From Ruminococcaceae bacterium UBA6416 (GTDB taxonomy: Bacteria; Bacillota; Clostridia; Oscillospirales; Acutalibacteraceae), in NCBI GenBank assembly GCA_002438505.1, contig DJPI01000065.1, forward strand, positions 1-29,227: a stretch of DNA of 29,227 nt. Reading direction: 5' to 3'. The notes under the pieces were generated by a model. That model was not told the origin of the DNA, did no database searches, and worked only from the letters and a program-made list of their open reading frames with translations. Of the stretch, positions 6,567-15,376 are shown in pieces (position 1 is the first letter of the stretch; the number at the start of each line of letters is the position of its first letter). Both the position numbers and the translations under genes were made by a program.

Positions 6567-9500
6567 TTATTTCACCGTTACACGGCAGGCGGCAACAAAT
6601 CCTCCGTCTGCGGTAACCGCGCTGATGACCGCTGTTCCCTTGCCTTTCGGGGTAACAACGCCGCCGGAAACCGTTGCAACCTTTGCATCGCTCGTTTTCC
6701 ATGTGACGTTTTGATTGCTTGCACCGGCAGGAAGAACTTCATAAGTGAGCTTGACCGGCTTTGAAGCCGTTGTGAGCGTGAGCGTCTGCTCCTTAATGCT
6801 GATTCCGGCGGCCTTCCTGCTGACCGTTACGGCGCAGGAAGCGCTGACGGCCGTGTTCGTTTTGCTTCTGACGGTGATTGTTGCCGTTCCCTTTGAAACG
6901 GCGGTGACGTTTCCGTTTTGGTCAACAGTTGCAACTTTCGTGTTGCTGCTTGCCCAAACAAGCTCCTTTGAGGTGACCGTTTTCGGCTCAATCGAAACGG
7001 TGAGGGTGAACTTTCCACCCTCATAGGCCGCTTTTTTCGCCGCGGAAAGGGTGAGCTTCGTTGGGCTTTGAATAACCGTTACATGGCAAATTCCAACAAC
7101 ACCGTCCGCTGTCTTTCCGAAAATTGTTGCGGTTCCGGCGCTCTTTGCGGTGACAACACCGCCTGCGCTGACAACGGCAACCTTTGTGTCACTTGAGGTG
7201 TATGAAAGAGCTTTAAAGCTTGTGTCGGCCGGAAGAACGGTTGCTTTGAGAGTCAGGCTCTTTCCGTTTTCAAGCGTATATGAAGCCTTTTCAAATTTGA
7301 CGCTCTGAGCGTGCTTGCTGACCGTTACGGTGCATTTTGCAACCGGGCCATCGGCAGATTTTGCTGTGATGACTGCCGTTCCAACGGCAACAGCCTTGAC
7401 TGCGCCGCCTAAAACCGTTGCAACTTTTGCGTTGCTGCTTGTCCATGTGACAGCCTTGTTTGTTGCGGCAGCCGGAAGAACCTCAGCGGTGAGAGTGGCG
7501 CCCTCCCCTGCCTCAAGGGCAAGAGCGGTTTTGCTAAGCTTAATGCCGGTCGCTTTGACAACCGGAACGCTGACGGTCACCCTGCAAACGGCGGAGAAGT
7601 TTCCGTCCTTTGTGCGCACGGTGATGTCCGCGCTGCCCTTTGAAACGCCGGTAACAACACCCTTTTCATTGACCGAGGCAACAGCCGGATTTGAGGAAAC
7701 AAAGGTGACGGTTTTGTCCGTTGCGTTCGCCGGAGAAACCGTGACCGAAAGCGCCGCAGTTTTTCCCGTGTAAAGCGAAAGCGTGCTGTTTTTGAGAGCT
7801 ACCGATGTAACGTGCTGAATAACCGTAATTTCGCAGGCTGCTTTAACGCGGCCGTTTTCAACCGAGGCGGTGATAACGGATTTTCCGCCCTTGAGAGCCT
7901 TAACAACGCCGTTTGAATCAACCGTTGCAATGCTCTTGTTTGAGCTTTCCCATTTGATTATTTTATATGCCGCATCCGCAGGCGAAACAACGCCGGAAAG
8001 CGTTACACTTGCACCAATTTCAAGCGAGGCGGCGTTTTTGTTGAGAGAGATGAGCTTTGCGCCCTTGTATACCGTGACGGGAACCGTTGCGGTGAAGCCG
8101 CCCTCCTGGGTCTTAACGGTGAGAACAGCCGTGCCGACCGCAACGCCGGTGACAACGCCGTTTGAATCAACGGTGAAAACGGACTTATCGCCGGAGGTCC
8201 AGATGAGCTTTTTGTTGCCTGCGGTTTCCGGAAGAACCTTTGCAAAAACGGTTGTTTTCGCCGTGTCTGCAACGCTTACGGCGGAGACCGGGAACATTAC
8301 ACCCGTTACGGGAATGGAAACATTAACGGTGCATTTTGCGGTCTTTTTGCCGTCAACCGTGGTCACGGTGATAACGGCCTGTCCACCCGAAACAGCTTTA
8401 ATGACGCCGTTTTTATCAACGGAGGCAACCTTCGCGTTTGAACTTGCCCATGTGACAGCTTTGTTTGATGCGTTCGCCGGAAGAACAGTCGCCTTGACCA
8501 TTCCGGTCTGTCCGGCTTTGAGACTGATTGCGCTGACGCTCAGCTCAACCGCACTTGCGTGTTTAAGAACATTGACGGTGCAGACTGCTTTCCTTCCGCC
8601 GTCAACGGCTCTTGCGGTGATTACGGCAGTGCCGACCGAAACAGCCTTGACAACACCTTTCTTGCTGACGGAAGCAACCTTCGCGTTTGAAGATGTCCAT
8701 TTAACATTCTTGTTCGGAACATTCTTCGGGAGAACGGTGGCCTTGAGCGTTCTTGACGCGCCCTCATAAAGCGAGAGTGAGGAAGCGGAAAGCTTGACCT
8801 TTGTCGGCGCCTGAACAACGGTAACGGTGCATGAAGCTTTGATTCCGTTGACCGTTTTTGCGGTGATTGTCACCTTTCCGCCTTTGACGCCGGTCACAAC
8901 GCCGTTTTCGTTAACGGTTGCAATCTTTTTGTTTGAAGAGCTCCATGTGAGCGATTTGTCGGTAGCGCTTGACGGAAGAACGGTATGGCCGATTTTAACG
9001 CGTTTTGAAGTCTTAACGGTATAGTTATCATTTTTGAACCTGAGCGCCGTCGGATAAACTTCAACGAACACCGTGCAGGTATCCTTGAAAGAGCCGTCCC
9101 TTGTTTTGACGGTAATTTCCGCCTCACCGGCCTTTTTGGCGGTGACAACGCCGTTTTTGCTGACCGCCGCAATCTTCTTGTTGCTTGAGCGCCAGATGAC
9201 ACGCTTGTCAGACGCGCCGGAGGGACGGACTTTCGCTTTGAGCGCCGCCTCTTTGCCTGGTGTGAGGGTGATTTCATCGCGGTTGAGGGAAACGCCGGTG
9301 ACGCGCCTTACAACCTTAACGGTGCAGACCGAGGAGAAGCCGCCGTCAACGGTTGTAACGGTGATTTTTGCCTCGCCCTTTCTAATCGCTCTGACCTCTC
9401 CGTCCTGAGTCACGGTTGCAACCTTTTTGTTGCTTGTGCTCCATCTGACGTTGGGGTTTGTCGGGTTGGCGGGCTTGATGGTGTAATTGAGCTCGAAGCT

Positions 9501-12500
9501 TTCGCCCGGTTCAACGGTCTTTTTCAAAACGTCAAGCCTGATTCCGCTCACCGAACGGACAACATTGACGCGGCAGGTGCATTTGAACGAGCCGTCCTTT
9601 GTTGTTGCGGTGATAACGGCCGTGCCAAGTTTCTTTCCGGTAACCTTTCCGGAGGAGGAAACGTCAGCAACGTCATAGTTGCTTGACCTCCACGTTACGG
9701 CCTTGTTTGTTGCCGTTTTCGGGCTGATTACGGCCGAAAGCGCAGCCTTTTTTCCAACTCCGAGCGTCATTGAGCTGCGGCTCATTTTAACGCTCTTGAC
9801 GGGCATTGTGACCTTGACGGTGCAGGTTGCTTTAACTCTTCCGTCCGGTGTTTTCGCCGTGATTTTAACGGTTCCGGCGGAAACGCCCTTGACAACGCCG
9901 TTTGAAACGGTTGCAATCTTCTTGTCGCTTGAGGACCAGTTGAGCTTTTTGCTCGTTGCGTTCGCCGGTGCAAGAGTATACTGAAGCTTTGTTTTCACTC
10001 CGGCCTTGGCGGTGAACGTCTTTTGCGCAAAGGTTATTTTTGTAACCTTTTGAGTAACGGTCACGCGGAAAGTGGCTGAGGCGTTGCCGTCTCCGGAGGT
10101 TGCGGTGATGATTGCGGTTCCGGCGGAAACGCCCTTGACCGTTCCGGTTCGGTCTGTTTTTGAAGAAACAGTGGCAACGCTCTTGTTTGAGGATGACCAT
10201 TTTACGGTTTTGTTTGAGGCGTTGCTCGGCTTGATTGTTGCCTCAATAACCTTTGAAACGCCGGAATCAAGAGTGATTGAGGAAAGGTTCAAAGTGACGC
10301 TTTTTGCAAGCTGAACAACCTCAACAATGCAGTTTGCCCTATATTTTCCCTCGTGAGAGGTTGCGGTGATTATTGTTGTTCCAATCTTCTTTCCGGTAAC
10401 CTGACCGGAGGAAGAAACGGTTGCAATGCTCTCATCCTTTGAGAACCATGTGTATTCGCGGTCATCGGCGGTTTCCGGAAGAACCGTTGCGGTGACAATG
10501 GTTCTGTTTCCCTTTGCAACGGTGACCTTTCTGCTGTTTATCCTGATGCCGGTCACAGCCGTGTAAACGGTGATGTTGCAGTATGCGGTTTTTCCGCCCT
10601 CAACGGTGGTGCAGATGATTGTTGCCGTTCCGGCCTTGCGTCCGGTGACAACGCCGTTTGCATTGACAACGGCAACCGCCGGGTTTGAAGATTCCCACTT
10701 AACGCTCTTGTTCTGTGCGTCGGCCGGAACAATGTTCGCCTTGAGAGTGTATGACATTCCGATTTTAATCCTTGCGGAAACGGAGTTGAGCGTGACGCCC
10801 GTAACGGTCTGAGAAACAATAACGGTGCATTTTGCCTCATATCCGCCGTCCTGAGTGCTTGCGGTTATTACAGCCGTTCCGTTTGCAATGCCGCGGACAA
10901 CGCCGTTTTGGTCAACGGTTGCGATTGAGGGGGCGTTGGATTTCCAGATTATTGTTTTGTTGCTTGCGTTCGTTGGAGAAACGGTTGCGTCAAGAACATA
11001 GACCTGGTTTTTGTTAACGGTGATGCTCTTTTCGCTCAGCCTGATTCCGGTAACGCTGATTTTATCGGAAACAACAACGGTGCACTGAGCGCTGTAATTT
11101 CCGTCAACCGTTTTCACGGTGACAATGGCGGTTCCGTTTGAAACGCCGGTGACAACACCCGCACTGCTGACAACGGCAACGGCCGTGTTGCTGCTTTCCC
11201 ATGTTACCGCCTTGTTTGTTGCGGTTGAGGGAAGAACGGAGGCCTTGAGGGTATATTTCTGAGTTTTATATATTTGAATGGCGTCCGGCTCAACGGTAAC
11301 ACCGGCCGCTCTCTGTGTGACGGTGAGGTCGCAGGAGGCAGTGTAGCCCTTATATCCGGTTGTTGCAGTGATTTTGCATTTTCCGCCGGCAACGGCTGTG
11401 ACAATTCCGTTTGAGTCGACGGCTGCAACCTTTTCGTTGCTTGATGTCCATTTGACGTCTCTGAGGGTTGCAGTTGTCGGAAGAACCGTTGCGGTGAGCC
11501 CGAACATTGTTCCGGCCTCGACCGTTTTGGACTGCGGAGTGACCGCAACCGCCGTCTCCGGAATGACAACGCTGACCTCGCAGACATCGCTGAAGCCGCC
11601 GGAAACGCTTGTGCAGACAACCGTTGCGGTTCCGACCTTTTTTCCGGTGAGCGTTCCGTCTGAGGCAACGTCAACAACCGAGGTATCGTTCGATTTCCAC
11701 GTTACGCTCTTGTTGCTTGCATAATCGGGAGAAACCTTGACGGAAAGCTTTCTCGTTTCCCTCACGCCGACAATGGCGCTCGCCGGAATGTCAACGCCGG
11801 TAACGTCCGCCGTAACGGTGACTGTGCAAACATTGACGGTTCCGGTGCCGTCAAGGGCAAGGGCGCGGATTGTTGTCACGCCCGGATAAAGGCCTCTGAC
11901 AACGCCGTTCTGGTCAACAGTTGCAACCTTTATGTTTCCGCTTGACCAGGAAACGTCATCCGCATATGAGCCGGAGGCCGTGACAACGGTCGCCTTGAGC
12001 GCCGCCGCCTGAGAAACCTTGATTGAAAGCTTGCTCTGGTCAAGTCTTATTGACTGCGCCGAATCCGCAACGCGGACATAAGCCGTTTTTGAAATTCCGC
12101 TTCCGTCCCTTGTTGCCGCGGTGATTGTGCAAACGCCGCGGTTCTGCGGCTTCAGCGTTCCGTTGCTTGAAACATCGCAGACATTCTTGCTGCTGGTTGA
12201 CCAGTTTATAACCTGATAGCCTGCGTCCTTGGGAGTGACGGAGGCAATGATTTTTTCGTTCTTTGCGCTCGGAGAGATGACAACCTTTTCCGGCGAAAGG
12301 GAGATTGCGGTGATTTTCGGCTTGACCTCAACTCTGAACGAGCCGCTAAGTCCGCTGCCGTCAGTTGCGGTGTAAGTAATTGTTGCGGTGCCGACTTTAA
12401 GAAATTTGAGAGTTGCCGAGGAAATATTGTCAACAATACCGTTTTCCTGAACAGAAACAACGGCCGGGTTTGAGCTTGTCCACTTAAGCTCCTTTATGCT

Positions 12501-13127
12501 TGCGCCGGAGGGAAGAACCTTGACCTCAACCTTTTTTTCGCCGTCAACAACAGCGGGCGCAAGAAGTCCGCCATCAGACACGGTCTGAGGCTCAAGCTTT
12601 GTGACTTTAACAAGCTGACCAACCGTCACGGAGCAGCTTGACTTAACCGTTACGCCGCCGCTTTTCACCTCAACGGAAACCGTTGTGTAGCCCTCAATGT
12701 GAGCCGTAACCTTTCCGTTTCCGTCAACCGAGGCAACGGCCGGAAAATCTGATGTCCATGTGACGGAATCAATGTTTCCGGTGATGGGCGCATCGCTGTC
12801 CGCGCCGGAGGTGAGATATGAAAGGCTTACGCTCTGGCCGGGATACATTGTCTGAGATGATTTTGAAATTTGAACGCTCTTGATGGGGTTTTTGATTGCA
12901 ATGAAATGTCTGCCATTATGTCCGTTTGAGCTTGCGGTGATTCCAACGGGAGATGCGGAGTATTTTTTAATTTGAACAACACCGTTTGAAGAAACGCTTG
13001 CAACGCTTTCGTTGTCTGAGCTCCATGTGACGGGGTCGGCGGCGTTCTCCGGTTCAAGCGCGGCGGTGAGAGCAACGGTATCTCCGACATTGGCCGAAGA
13101 AGCTCCGCGGACGCTGATTTCAAGGGT
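6567..13127 (-). repeat. 26 tandem Big_2 coding repeats of about 250 bp
   Basis: The coding sequence is a tandem array of about 250-base units, clearest at protein level. At DNA level the units have drifted, although short blocks such as GTGACAACGCCGTTT recur on the plus strand. The units nearest the N-terminus are the most divergent (for example WSTSSKNVCDV and WTSDFPAVASV). The middle and C-terminal units are closer to one another. That suggests more recent copying or conversion toward the 3' end. Confidence 0.85.
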
Positions 13128-13433
13128 GTGATATTTCACACTTTTGAATGTTGCGTCAAGCCACTTATATGCGGCGGTAATTTCACCCTCGCTTGACGGA
13201 TTACGCAAAATATCCTGCGCAAACTCATATGCCTCTTTGAGCGCGGAGGAATCAACAAACTTCTCGCTCCACTGAGACTCCGGCGGAATCTTGTTATAAA
13301 GCTCCTGAAGCTCTGTCACATCCGCCGCAGAGGCCGTTAAGGCCGCAAAAAGTCCGCTTTCGGCCGGAACGCAGGTTGCCGCCGAAAGAAGCATTATAAA
13401 GCAAAGGATGAACGAAACAATTCTTTTTTTCAT
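6567..13433 (-). CDS. Giant secreted protein with 26 Big_2 (Ig-like) repeats
   Basis: This protein of 2288 residues starts at an ATG preceded by AAAGGAG nine bases upstream. The frame stays open for 70 more codons but no better start is seen. Residues 1-36 look like a signal peptide (MKKRIVSFIL, ending in TASA). Residues 37-101 form a helical module resembling the FIVAR type. From about 103 to the end I count 26 tandem immunoglobulin-like Big_2 domains of about 84 residues. Most are marked by a (K)xVTWxSSNxxVAxV core, NGVVTGxxxGTAxIT and a final A-x-C-x-V-x-V strand. No sortase motif, SLH domain, choline-binding repeat or C-terminal membrane helix is visible. Known: Big_2 domains occur in adhesins and surface proteins. 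Inferred: an extended adhesive or scaffolding rod. How it is retained on the cell is unclear. Identification as Big_2 is firm; function is not. Confidence 0.95.
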   Translation of the reverse strand: MKKRIVSFILCFIMLLSAATCVPAESGLFAALTASAADVTELQELYNKIPPESQWSEKFVDSSALKEAYEFAQDILRNPSSEGEITAAYKWLDATFKSVKYHTLEISVRGASSANVGDTVALTAALEPENAADPVTWSSDNESVASVSSNGVVQIKKYSASPVGITASSNGHNGRHFIAIKNPIKSVQISKSSQTMYPGQSVSLSYLTSGADSDAPITGNIDSVTWTSDFPAVASVDGNGKVTAHIEGYTTVSVEVKSGGVTVKSSCSVTVGQLVKVTKLEPQTVSDGGLLAPAVVDGEKKVEVKVLPSGASIKELKWTSSNPAVVSVQENGIVDNISSATLKFLKVGTATITYTATDGSGLSGSFRVEVKPKITAISLSPEKVVISPSAKNEKIIASVTPKDAGYQVINWSTSSKNVCDVSSNGTLKPQNRGVCTITAATRDGSGISKTAYVRVADSAQSIRLDQSKLSIKVSQAAALKATVVTASGSYADDVSWSSGNIKVATVDQNGVVRGLYPGVTTIRALALDGTGTVNVCTVTVTADVTGVDIPASAIVGVRETRKLSVKVSPDYASNKSVTWKSNDTSVVDVASDGTLTGKKVGTATVVCTSVSGGFSDVCEVSVVIPETAVAVTPQSKTVEAGTMFGLTATVLPTTATLRDVKWTSSNEKVAAVDSNGIVTAVAGGKCKITATTGYKGYTASCDLTVTQRAAGVTVEPDAIQIYKTQKYTLKASVLPSTATNKAVTWESSNTAVAVVSSAGVVTGVSNGTAIVTVKTVDGNYSAQCTVVVSDKISVTGIRLSEKSITVNKNQVYVLDATVSPTNASNKTIIWKSNAPSIATVDQNGVVRGIANGTAVITASTQDGGYEAKCTVIVSQTVTGVTLNSVSARIKIGMSYTLKANIVPADAQNKSVKWESSNPAVAVVNANGVVTGRKAGTATIICTTVEGGKTAYCNITVYTAVTGIRINSRKVTVAKGNRTIVTATVLPETADDREYTWFSKDESIATVSSSGQVTGKKIGTTIITATSHEGKYRANCIVEVVQLAKSVTLNLSSITLDSGVSKVIEATIKPSNASNKTVKWSSSNKSVATVSSKTDRTGTVKGVSAGTAIITATSGDGNASATFRVTVTQKVTKITFAQKTFTAKAGVKTKLQYTLAPANATSKKLNWSSSDKKIATVSNGVVKGVSAGTVKITAKTPDGRVKATCTVKVTMPVKSVKMSRSSMTLGVGKKAALSAVISPKTATNKAVTWRSSNYDVADVSSSGKVTGKKLGTAVITATTKDGSFKCTCRVNVVRSVSGIRLDVLKKTVEPGESFELNYTIKPANPTNPNVRWSTSNKKVATVTQDGEVRAIRKGEAKITVTTVDGGFSSVCTVKVVRRVTGVSLNRDEITLTPGKEAALKAKVRPSGASDKRVIWRSSNKKIAAVSKNGVVTAKKAGEAEITVKTRDGSFKDTCTVFVEVYPTALRFKNDNYTVKTSKRVKIGHTVLPSSATDKSLTWSSSNKKIATVNENGVVTGVKGGKVTITAKTVNGIKASCTVTVVQAPTKVKLSASSLSLYEGASRTLKATVLPKNVPNKNVKWTSSNAKVASVSKKGVVKAVSVGTAVITARAVDGGRKAVCTVNVLKHASAVELSVSAISLKAGQTGMVKATVLPANASNKAVTWASSNAKVASVDKNGVIKAVSGGQAVITVTTVDGKKTAKCTVNVSIPVTGVMFPVSAVSVADTAKTTVFAKVLPETAGNKKLIWTSGDKSVFTVDSNGVVTGVAVGTAVLTVKTQEGGFTATVPVTVYKGAKLISLNKNAASLEIGASVTLSGVVSPADAAYKIIKWESSNKSIATVDSNGVVKALKGGKSVITASVENGRVKAACEITVIQHVTSVALKNSTLSLYTGKTAALSVTVSPANATDKTVTFVSSNPAVASVNEKGVVTGVSKGSADITVRTKDGNFSAVCRVTVSVPVVKATGIKLSKTALALEAGEGATLTAEVLPAAATNKAVTWTSSNAKVATVLGGAVKAVAVGTAVITAKSADGPVAKCTVTVSKHAQSVKFEKASYTLENGKSLTLKATVLPADTSFKALSYTSSDTKVAVVSAGGVVTAKSAGTATIFGKTADGVVGICHVTVIQSPTKLTLSAAKKAAYEGGKFTLTVSIEPKTVTSKELVWASSNTKVATVDQNGNVTAVSKGTATITVRSKTNTAVSASCAVTVSRKAAGISIKEQTLTLTTASKPVKLTYEVLPAGASNQNVTWKTSDAKVATVSGGVVTPKGKGTAVISAVTADGGFVAACRVTVK

Positions 13434-13544
13434 GATTGAATACTCCTTTATACCGCATGAAATGGAAGGTCTATGGTGAATGTGTTTTGAAAAGACTCGC
13501 ATATGCGCCGAAAATGGGCATAGTAAACAATTATAGATAATAGC

Positions 13545-13573
13545 ATTATAACGAAATGTTCCGGCAATGTCAA
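13545..13573 (-). promoter_or_regulatory. Consensus sigma-A promoter of the Big_2 protein gene
   Basis: On the minus strand, TTGACA (13573-13568), 17 bases and TATAAT (13550-13545) match consensus perfectly. The predicted start near 13538 gives a leader of about 105 bases. That leader contains the palindrome CGCATATGCG. Confidence 0.85.
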
Positions 13574-13589
13574 CCTTATTGCGGCAATG

Positions 13590-13618
13590 TTGAATTTTTT
13601 TACAATTCATAGTATAAT
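13590..13618 (+). promoter_or_regulatory. Sigma-A promoter of the exonuclease III gene
   Basis: TTGAAT (13590-13595), 17 bases, TATAAT (13613-13618). It lies back-to-back with the Big_2 gene promoter, with 16 bases between the two -35 boxes, so a shared regulator could touch both. Confidence 0.8.
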
Positions 13619-13659
13619 GTAACGAACCCGAAACAAAAACCAAAGGAGCGTCACCTGCA

Positions 13660-14418
13660 ATGAAAAAGTTTATCTCGTGGAATGTTAACGGAATCCGCGC
13701 CTGCGTTCAAAAGGGCTTTGCCCAGTCGTTCAAGACTCTTGACGCAGACATTTTCTGCCTTCAGGAGACCAAGCTTCAGCAAGGCCAGATTTCCCTTGAG
13801 CTTGACGGCTATCATCAATACTGGAACTATGCCGAAAGAAAGGGATATTCCGGAACGGCAATTTTCACAAAGGAAGAGCCGCTCGCCGTTTTCAACGGAA
13901 TGGATATTGCCGAGCATGACACCGAGGGCAGACTAATAACGCTTGAATTTGAAAGCTATTACTTCATCACCTGTTATACACCGAATGCCCAAGACGGACT
14001 TAAAAGACTGGATTACAGAATGAAATGGGAGGATGATTTCCGCGAATACCTGCTCTCACTTGACAAAACCAAGCCGGTCATTTTCTGCGGCGATCTCAAT
14101 GTTGCCCACAATGAAATTGACCTCAGAAACCCGAAAACAAACCGCGGCAACCCCGGCTTTTCAGACGAGGAGCGCGGAAAATTCTCTCTCCTGCTTGAAA
14201 GCGGCTTCACCGATTCGTTCCGCTATCTTTATCCGGACACGGAAAACGCATACTCCTGGTGGAGCTATCGCTTTAAGGCACGGGAAAAGAACATCGGCTG
14301 GCGCATTGACTATTTTGTTGTTTCAAACCGCATTGCAGACAAAATCAAGGAAGCAAAAATCCACCCCGAAATTTTCGGCTCCGACCACTGCCCCGTTGAG
14401 CTTGATATCGATGTGTAA
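13660..14418 (+). CDS. xth: Exodeoxyribonuclease III / AP endonuclease
   Basis: This 252-residue enzyme of the exonuclease-endonuclease-phosphatase fold cuts DNA at abasic sites and degrades 3' ends in base-excision repair. The active-site blocks are intact: SWNVNGIRA with Asn10, LQETKLQ with Glu36, CYTPNAQ with Tyr106, FCGDLNVAH with Asp145 and Asn147, and GSDHCPVELD with Asp242 and His243. Length is normal for the ExoA/XthA group. AAAGGAG lies 11 bases before the ATG, a slightly long spacing. The gene has its own promoter and appears monocistronic. The uracil-DNA glycosylase of the same pathway lies about 2 kb away but is not co-transcribed. Confidence 0.95.
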   Translation: MKKFISWNVNGIRACVQKGFAQSFKTLDADIFCLQETKLQQGQISLELDGYHQYWNYAERKGYSGTAIFTKEEPLAVFNGMDIAEHDTEGRLITLEFESYYFITCYTPNAQDGLKRLDYRMKWEDDFREYLLSLDKTKPVIFCGDLNVAHNEIDLRNPKTNRGNPGFSDEERGKFSLLLESGFTDSFRYLYPDTENAYSWWSYRFKAREKNIGWRIDYFVVSNRIADKIKEAKIHPEIFGSDHCPVELDIDV

Positions 14419-14458
14419 GAAACATTAAGTATTTTTTGTTATAAAACGCACACAATTA

Positions 14459-14476
14459 TGCTATAATAATGTACAT
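14459..14476 (+). promoter_or_regulatory. Extended -10 promoter and YefM/Phd-type operator of the toxin-antitoxin module
   Basis: TGCTATAAT (14459-14467) is an extended -10 element, and a consensus -35 is not evident. The 8-base palindrome ATGTACAT (14469-14476) lies directly between the -10 box and the ribosome binding site. Its TGTACA core is the sequence bound by YefM-type antitoxins, so autoregulation is likely. Confidence 0.6.
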
Positions 14477-14492
14477 AGGAGGTGCTTGAATC

Positions 14493-14756
14493 ATGCCGCA
14501 AATTAGGCCTATTACGGATTTACGCAACACTAATGAAATTTCAGATATCTGTCACGCCAACAATGAACCCGTTTTTATAACAAAAAACGGATACGGAGAC
14601 CTTGTTGTGATGAGTATCGAAGCTTATGACGAATTGATTTCTAACTGTCAAATTGACAAAGCTATTTTTGAAGCTGACAAAGAATTTGAAGAAAACGGCG
14701 TTTTAATTGACGCGAATGATATTTTGCCAAAGCTGAGAAAAAAACACCTTGGATAA
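14493..14756 (+). CDS. Phd/YefM-family antitoxin
   Basis: This 87-residue protein has the Phd/YefM N-terminal DNA-binding fold: PQIRPITDLRNTNEISDIC, then EPVFITKNGYGDLVVMSIEAYDEL. The C-terminal third is charged and probably unstructured until it binds toxin. The ribosome binding site AGGAGGTGCTTGAATC is strong, in keeping with antitoxin being made in excess. Its stop overlaps the toxin start by 8 bases. The gene is more A+T-rich than its neighbours, compatible with horizontal acquisition. Confidence 0.9.
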   Translation: MPQIRPITDLRNTNEISDICHANNEPVFITKNGYGDLVVMSIEAYDELISNCQIDKAIFEADKEFEENGVLIDANDILPKLRKKHLG

Positions 14757-15051
14757 GTATACTGTCAAGCTTTATTCCCGCGCTATCCGTGATTTAGAAG
14801 GAATATATAATTATATTTCTTTTCGGCTCATTGAGCCAAACACGGCGGCTAATATGATAGAACTTTCTGAAAAAGCAATTTGCAGCCTTCAAGAGTTTCC
14901 GGAAAGAGGAACGCTTAGAAAGTCCTGCACTTTTGCCGATGGTAATCACAGGCAGCTTTTTGTTAAGAACTATGTCATCTTATATGCAGTGTTTAAAGAC
15001 AAAAGGAAAGTGTACGTTAAAACAATTCGGTATTCAAAAAGTCAGTTCTAA
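14749..15051 (+). CDS. ParE/RelE-superfamily toxin
   Basis: This 100-residue basic protein has the compact ParE/RelE fold pattern: KYTVKLYSRAIRDLEGIYNYI, a central helix with LQEFPERGTLRKS, then RQLFVKNYVILYAVFKDKRKVYV and IRYSKSQF. Such toxins act on DNA gyrase (ParE) or on ribosome-bound mRNA (RelE/YoeB). The sequence looks more ParE-like, but the target is not certain. Translation starts at TTG inside the antitoxin gene (8-base overlap), a weak coupled start that would keep toxin below antitoxin. No clear terminator follows before the 5S promoter region. Confidence 0.88.
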   Translation: MDKYTVKLYSRAIRDLEGIYNYISFRLIEPNTAANMIELSEKAICSLQEFPERGTLRKSCTFADGNHRQLFVKNYVILYAVFKDKRKVYVKTIRYSKSQF

Positions 15052-15075
15052 TATTCTTATATCTGAATTTCAAAA

Positions 15076-15130
15076 CTTTTTCAAAAACTTTTGAAAAAGC
15101 CTTGACAAATGATGCGCGTTCGTCTATAAT
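15076..15130 (+). promoter_or_regulatory. 5S rRNA promoter with A/T-rich palindromic upstream element
   Basis: TTGACA (15102-15107), 17 bases and TATAAT (15125-15130) match consensus perfectly. Directly upstream, CTTTTTCAAAA (15076-15086) and TTTTGAAAAAG (15089-15099) form an 11-bp inverted repeat of A and T tracts. It has the position and composition of an UP element that RNA polymerase alpha subunits bind at rRNA promoters. Confidence 0.85.
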
Positions 15131-15168
15131 AGCAATCACTGAAACGCAAGTGCGAACAACACTGCGAA

Positions 15169-15284
15169 GTCGGTGTCTTTAGCGATGAGGGTCCACCCGT
15201 TCCCATCCCGAACACGGCAGTTAAGCTCATCAGTGCTGAAAATACTTGGTTGGAAGCGACCCGGGAAGATAAGGCGATGCCGAC
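15169..15284 (+). rRNA. rrf: 5S ribosomal RNA
   Basis: About 116 bases match the bacterial 5S pattern. GTCGGTGTC at the 5' end pairs with GCCGAC at the 3' end. GTCCACCCGTTCCCATCCCGA, then ACACGGCAGTTAAGCTC, then TACTTGG and CCCGGGA are the conserved internal segments. No 16S or 23S gene is adjacent. It has its own promoter about 40 bases upstream and a terminator just after. Ends are judged from the terminal helix and could be off by a few bases. Confidence 0.95.
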
Positions 15285-15296
15285 ACAATGAAAATG

Positions 15297-15320
15297 AACC
15301 GCAGTTATCTGCGGTTTTTT
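15297..15320 (+). terminator. Intrinsic terminator of the 5S transcript
   Basis: AACCGCA (15297-15303) and TGCGGTT (15310-15316) form a 7-bp stem with a 6-base loop, followed by further T residues. It lies 12 bases after the 5S end. Confidence 0.85.
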
Positions 15321-15376
15321 GTTTTTTCTGATTAACGCGGCAAAAGATTTGCCAAAAATTCAGTGAGGTGATTATA

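Noticed and set aside
6745..12000. Several long plus-strand frames (up to about 299 codons) opposite the Big_2 gene
   Set aside because: They are antisense shadows of the repeat-rich coding strand, recur with the repeat period and lack ribosome binding sites. The minus-strand frame has a signal peptide and coherent Big_2 domains.
6567..13127. Regular repeats considered as a CRISPR or satellite array
   Set aside because: The period is about 250 bases, the units are coding and divergent, and there is no short identical repeat with unique spacers.
13434..13643. 70-codon N-terminal extension of the Big_2 protein
   Set aside because: It would cross the consensus promoter and bury the signal peptide. 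ATG at 13433 has a good ribosome binding site.
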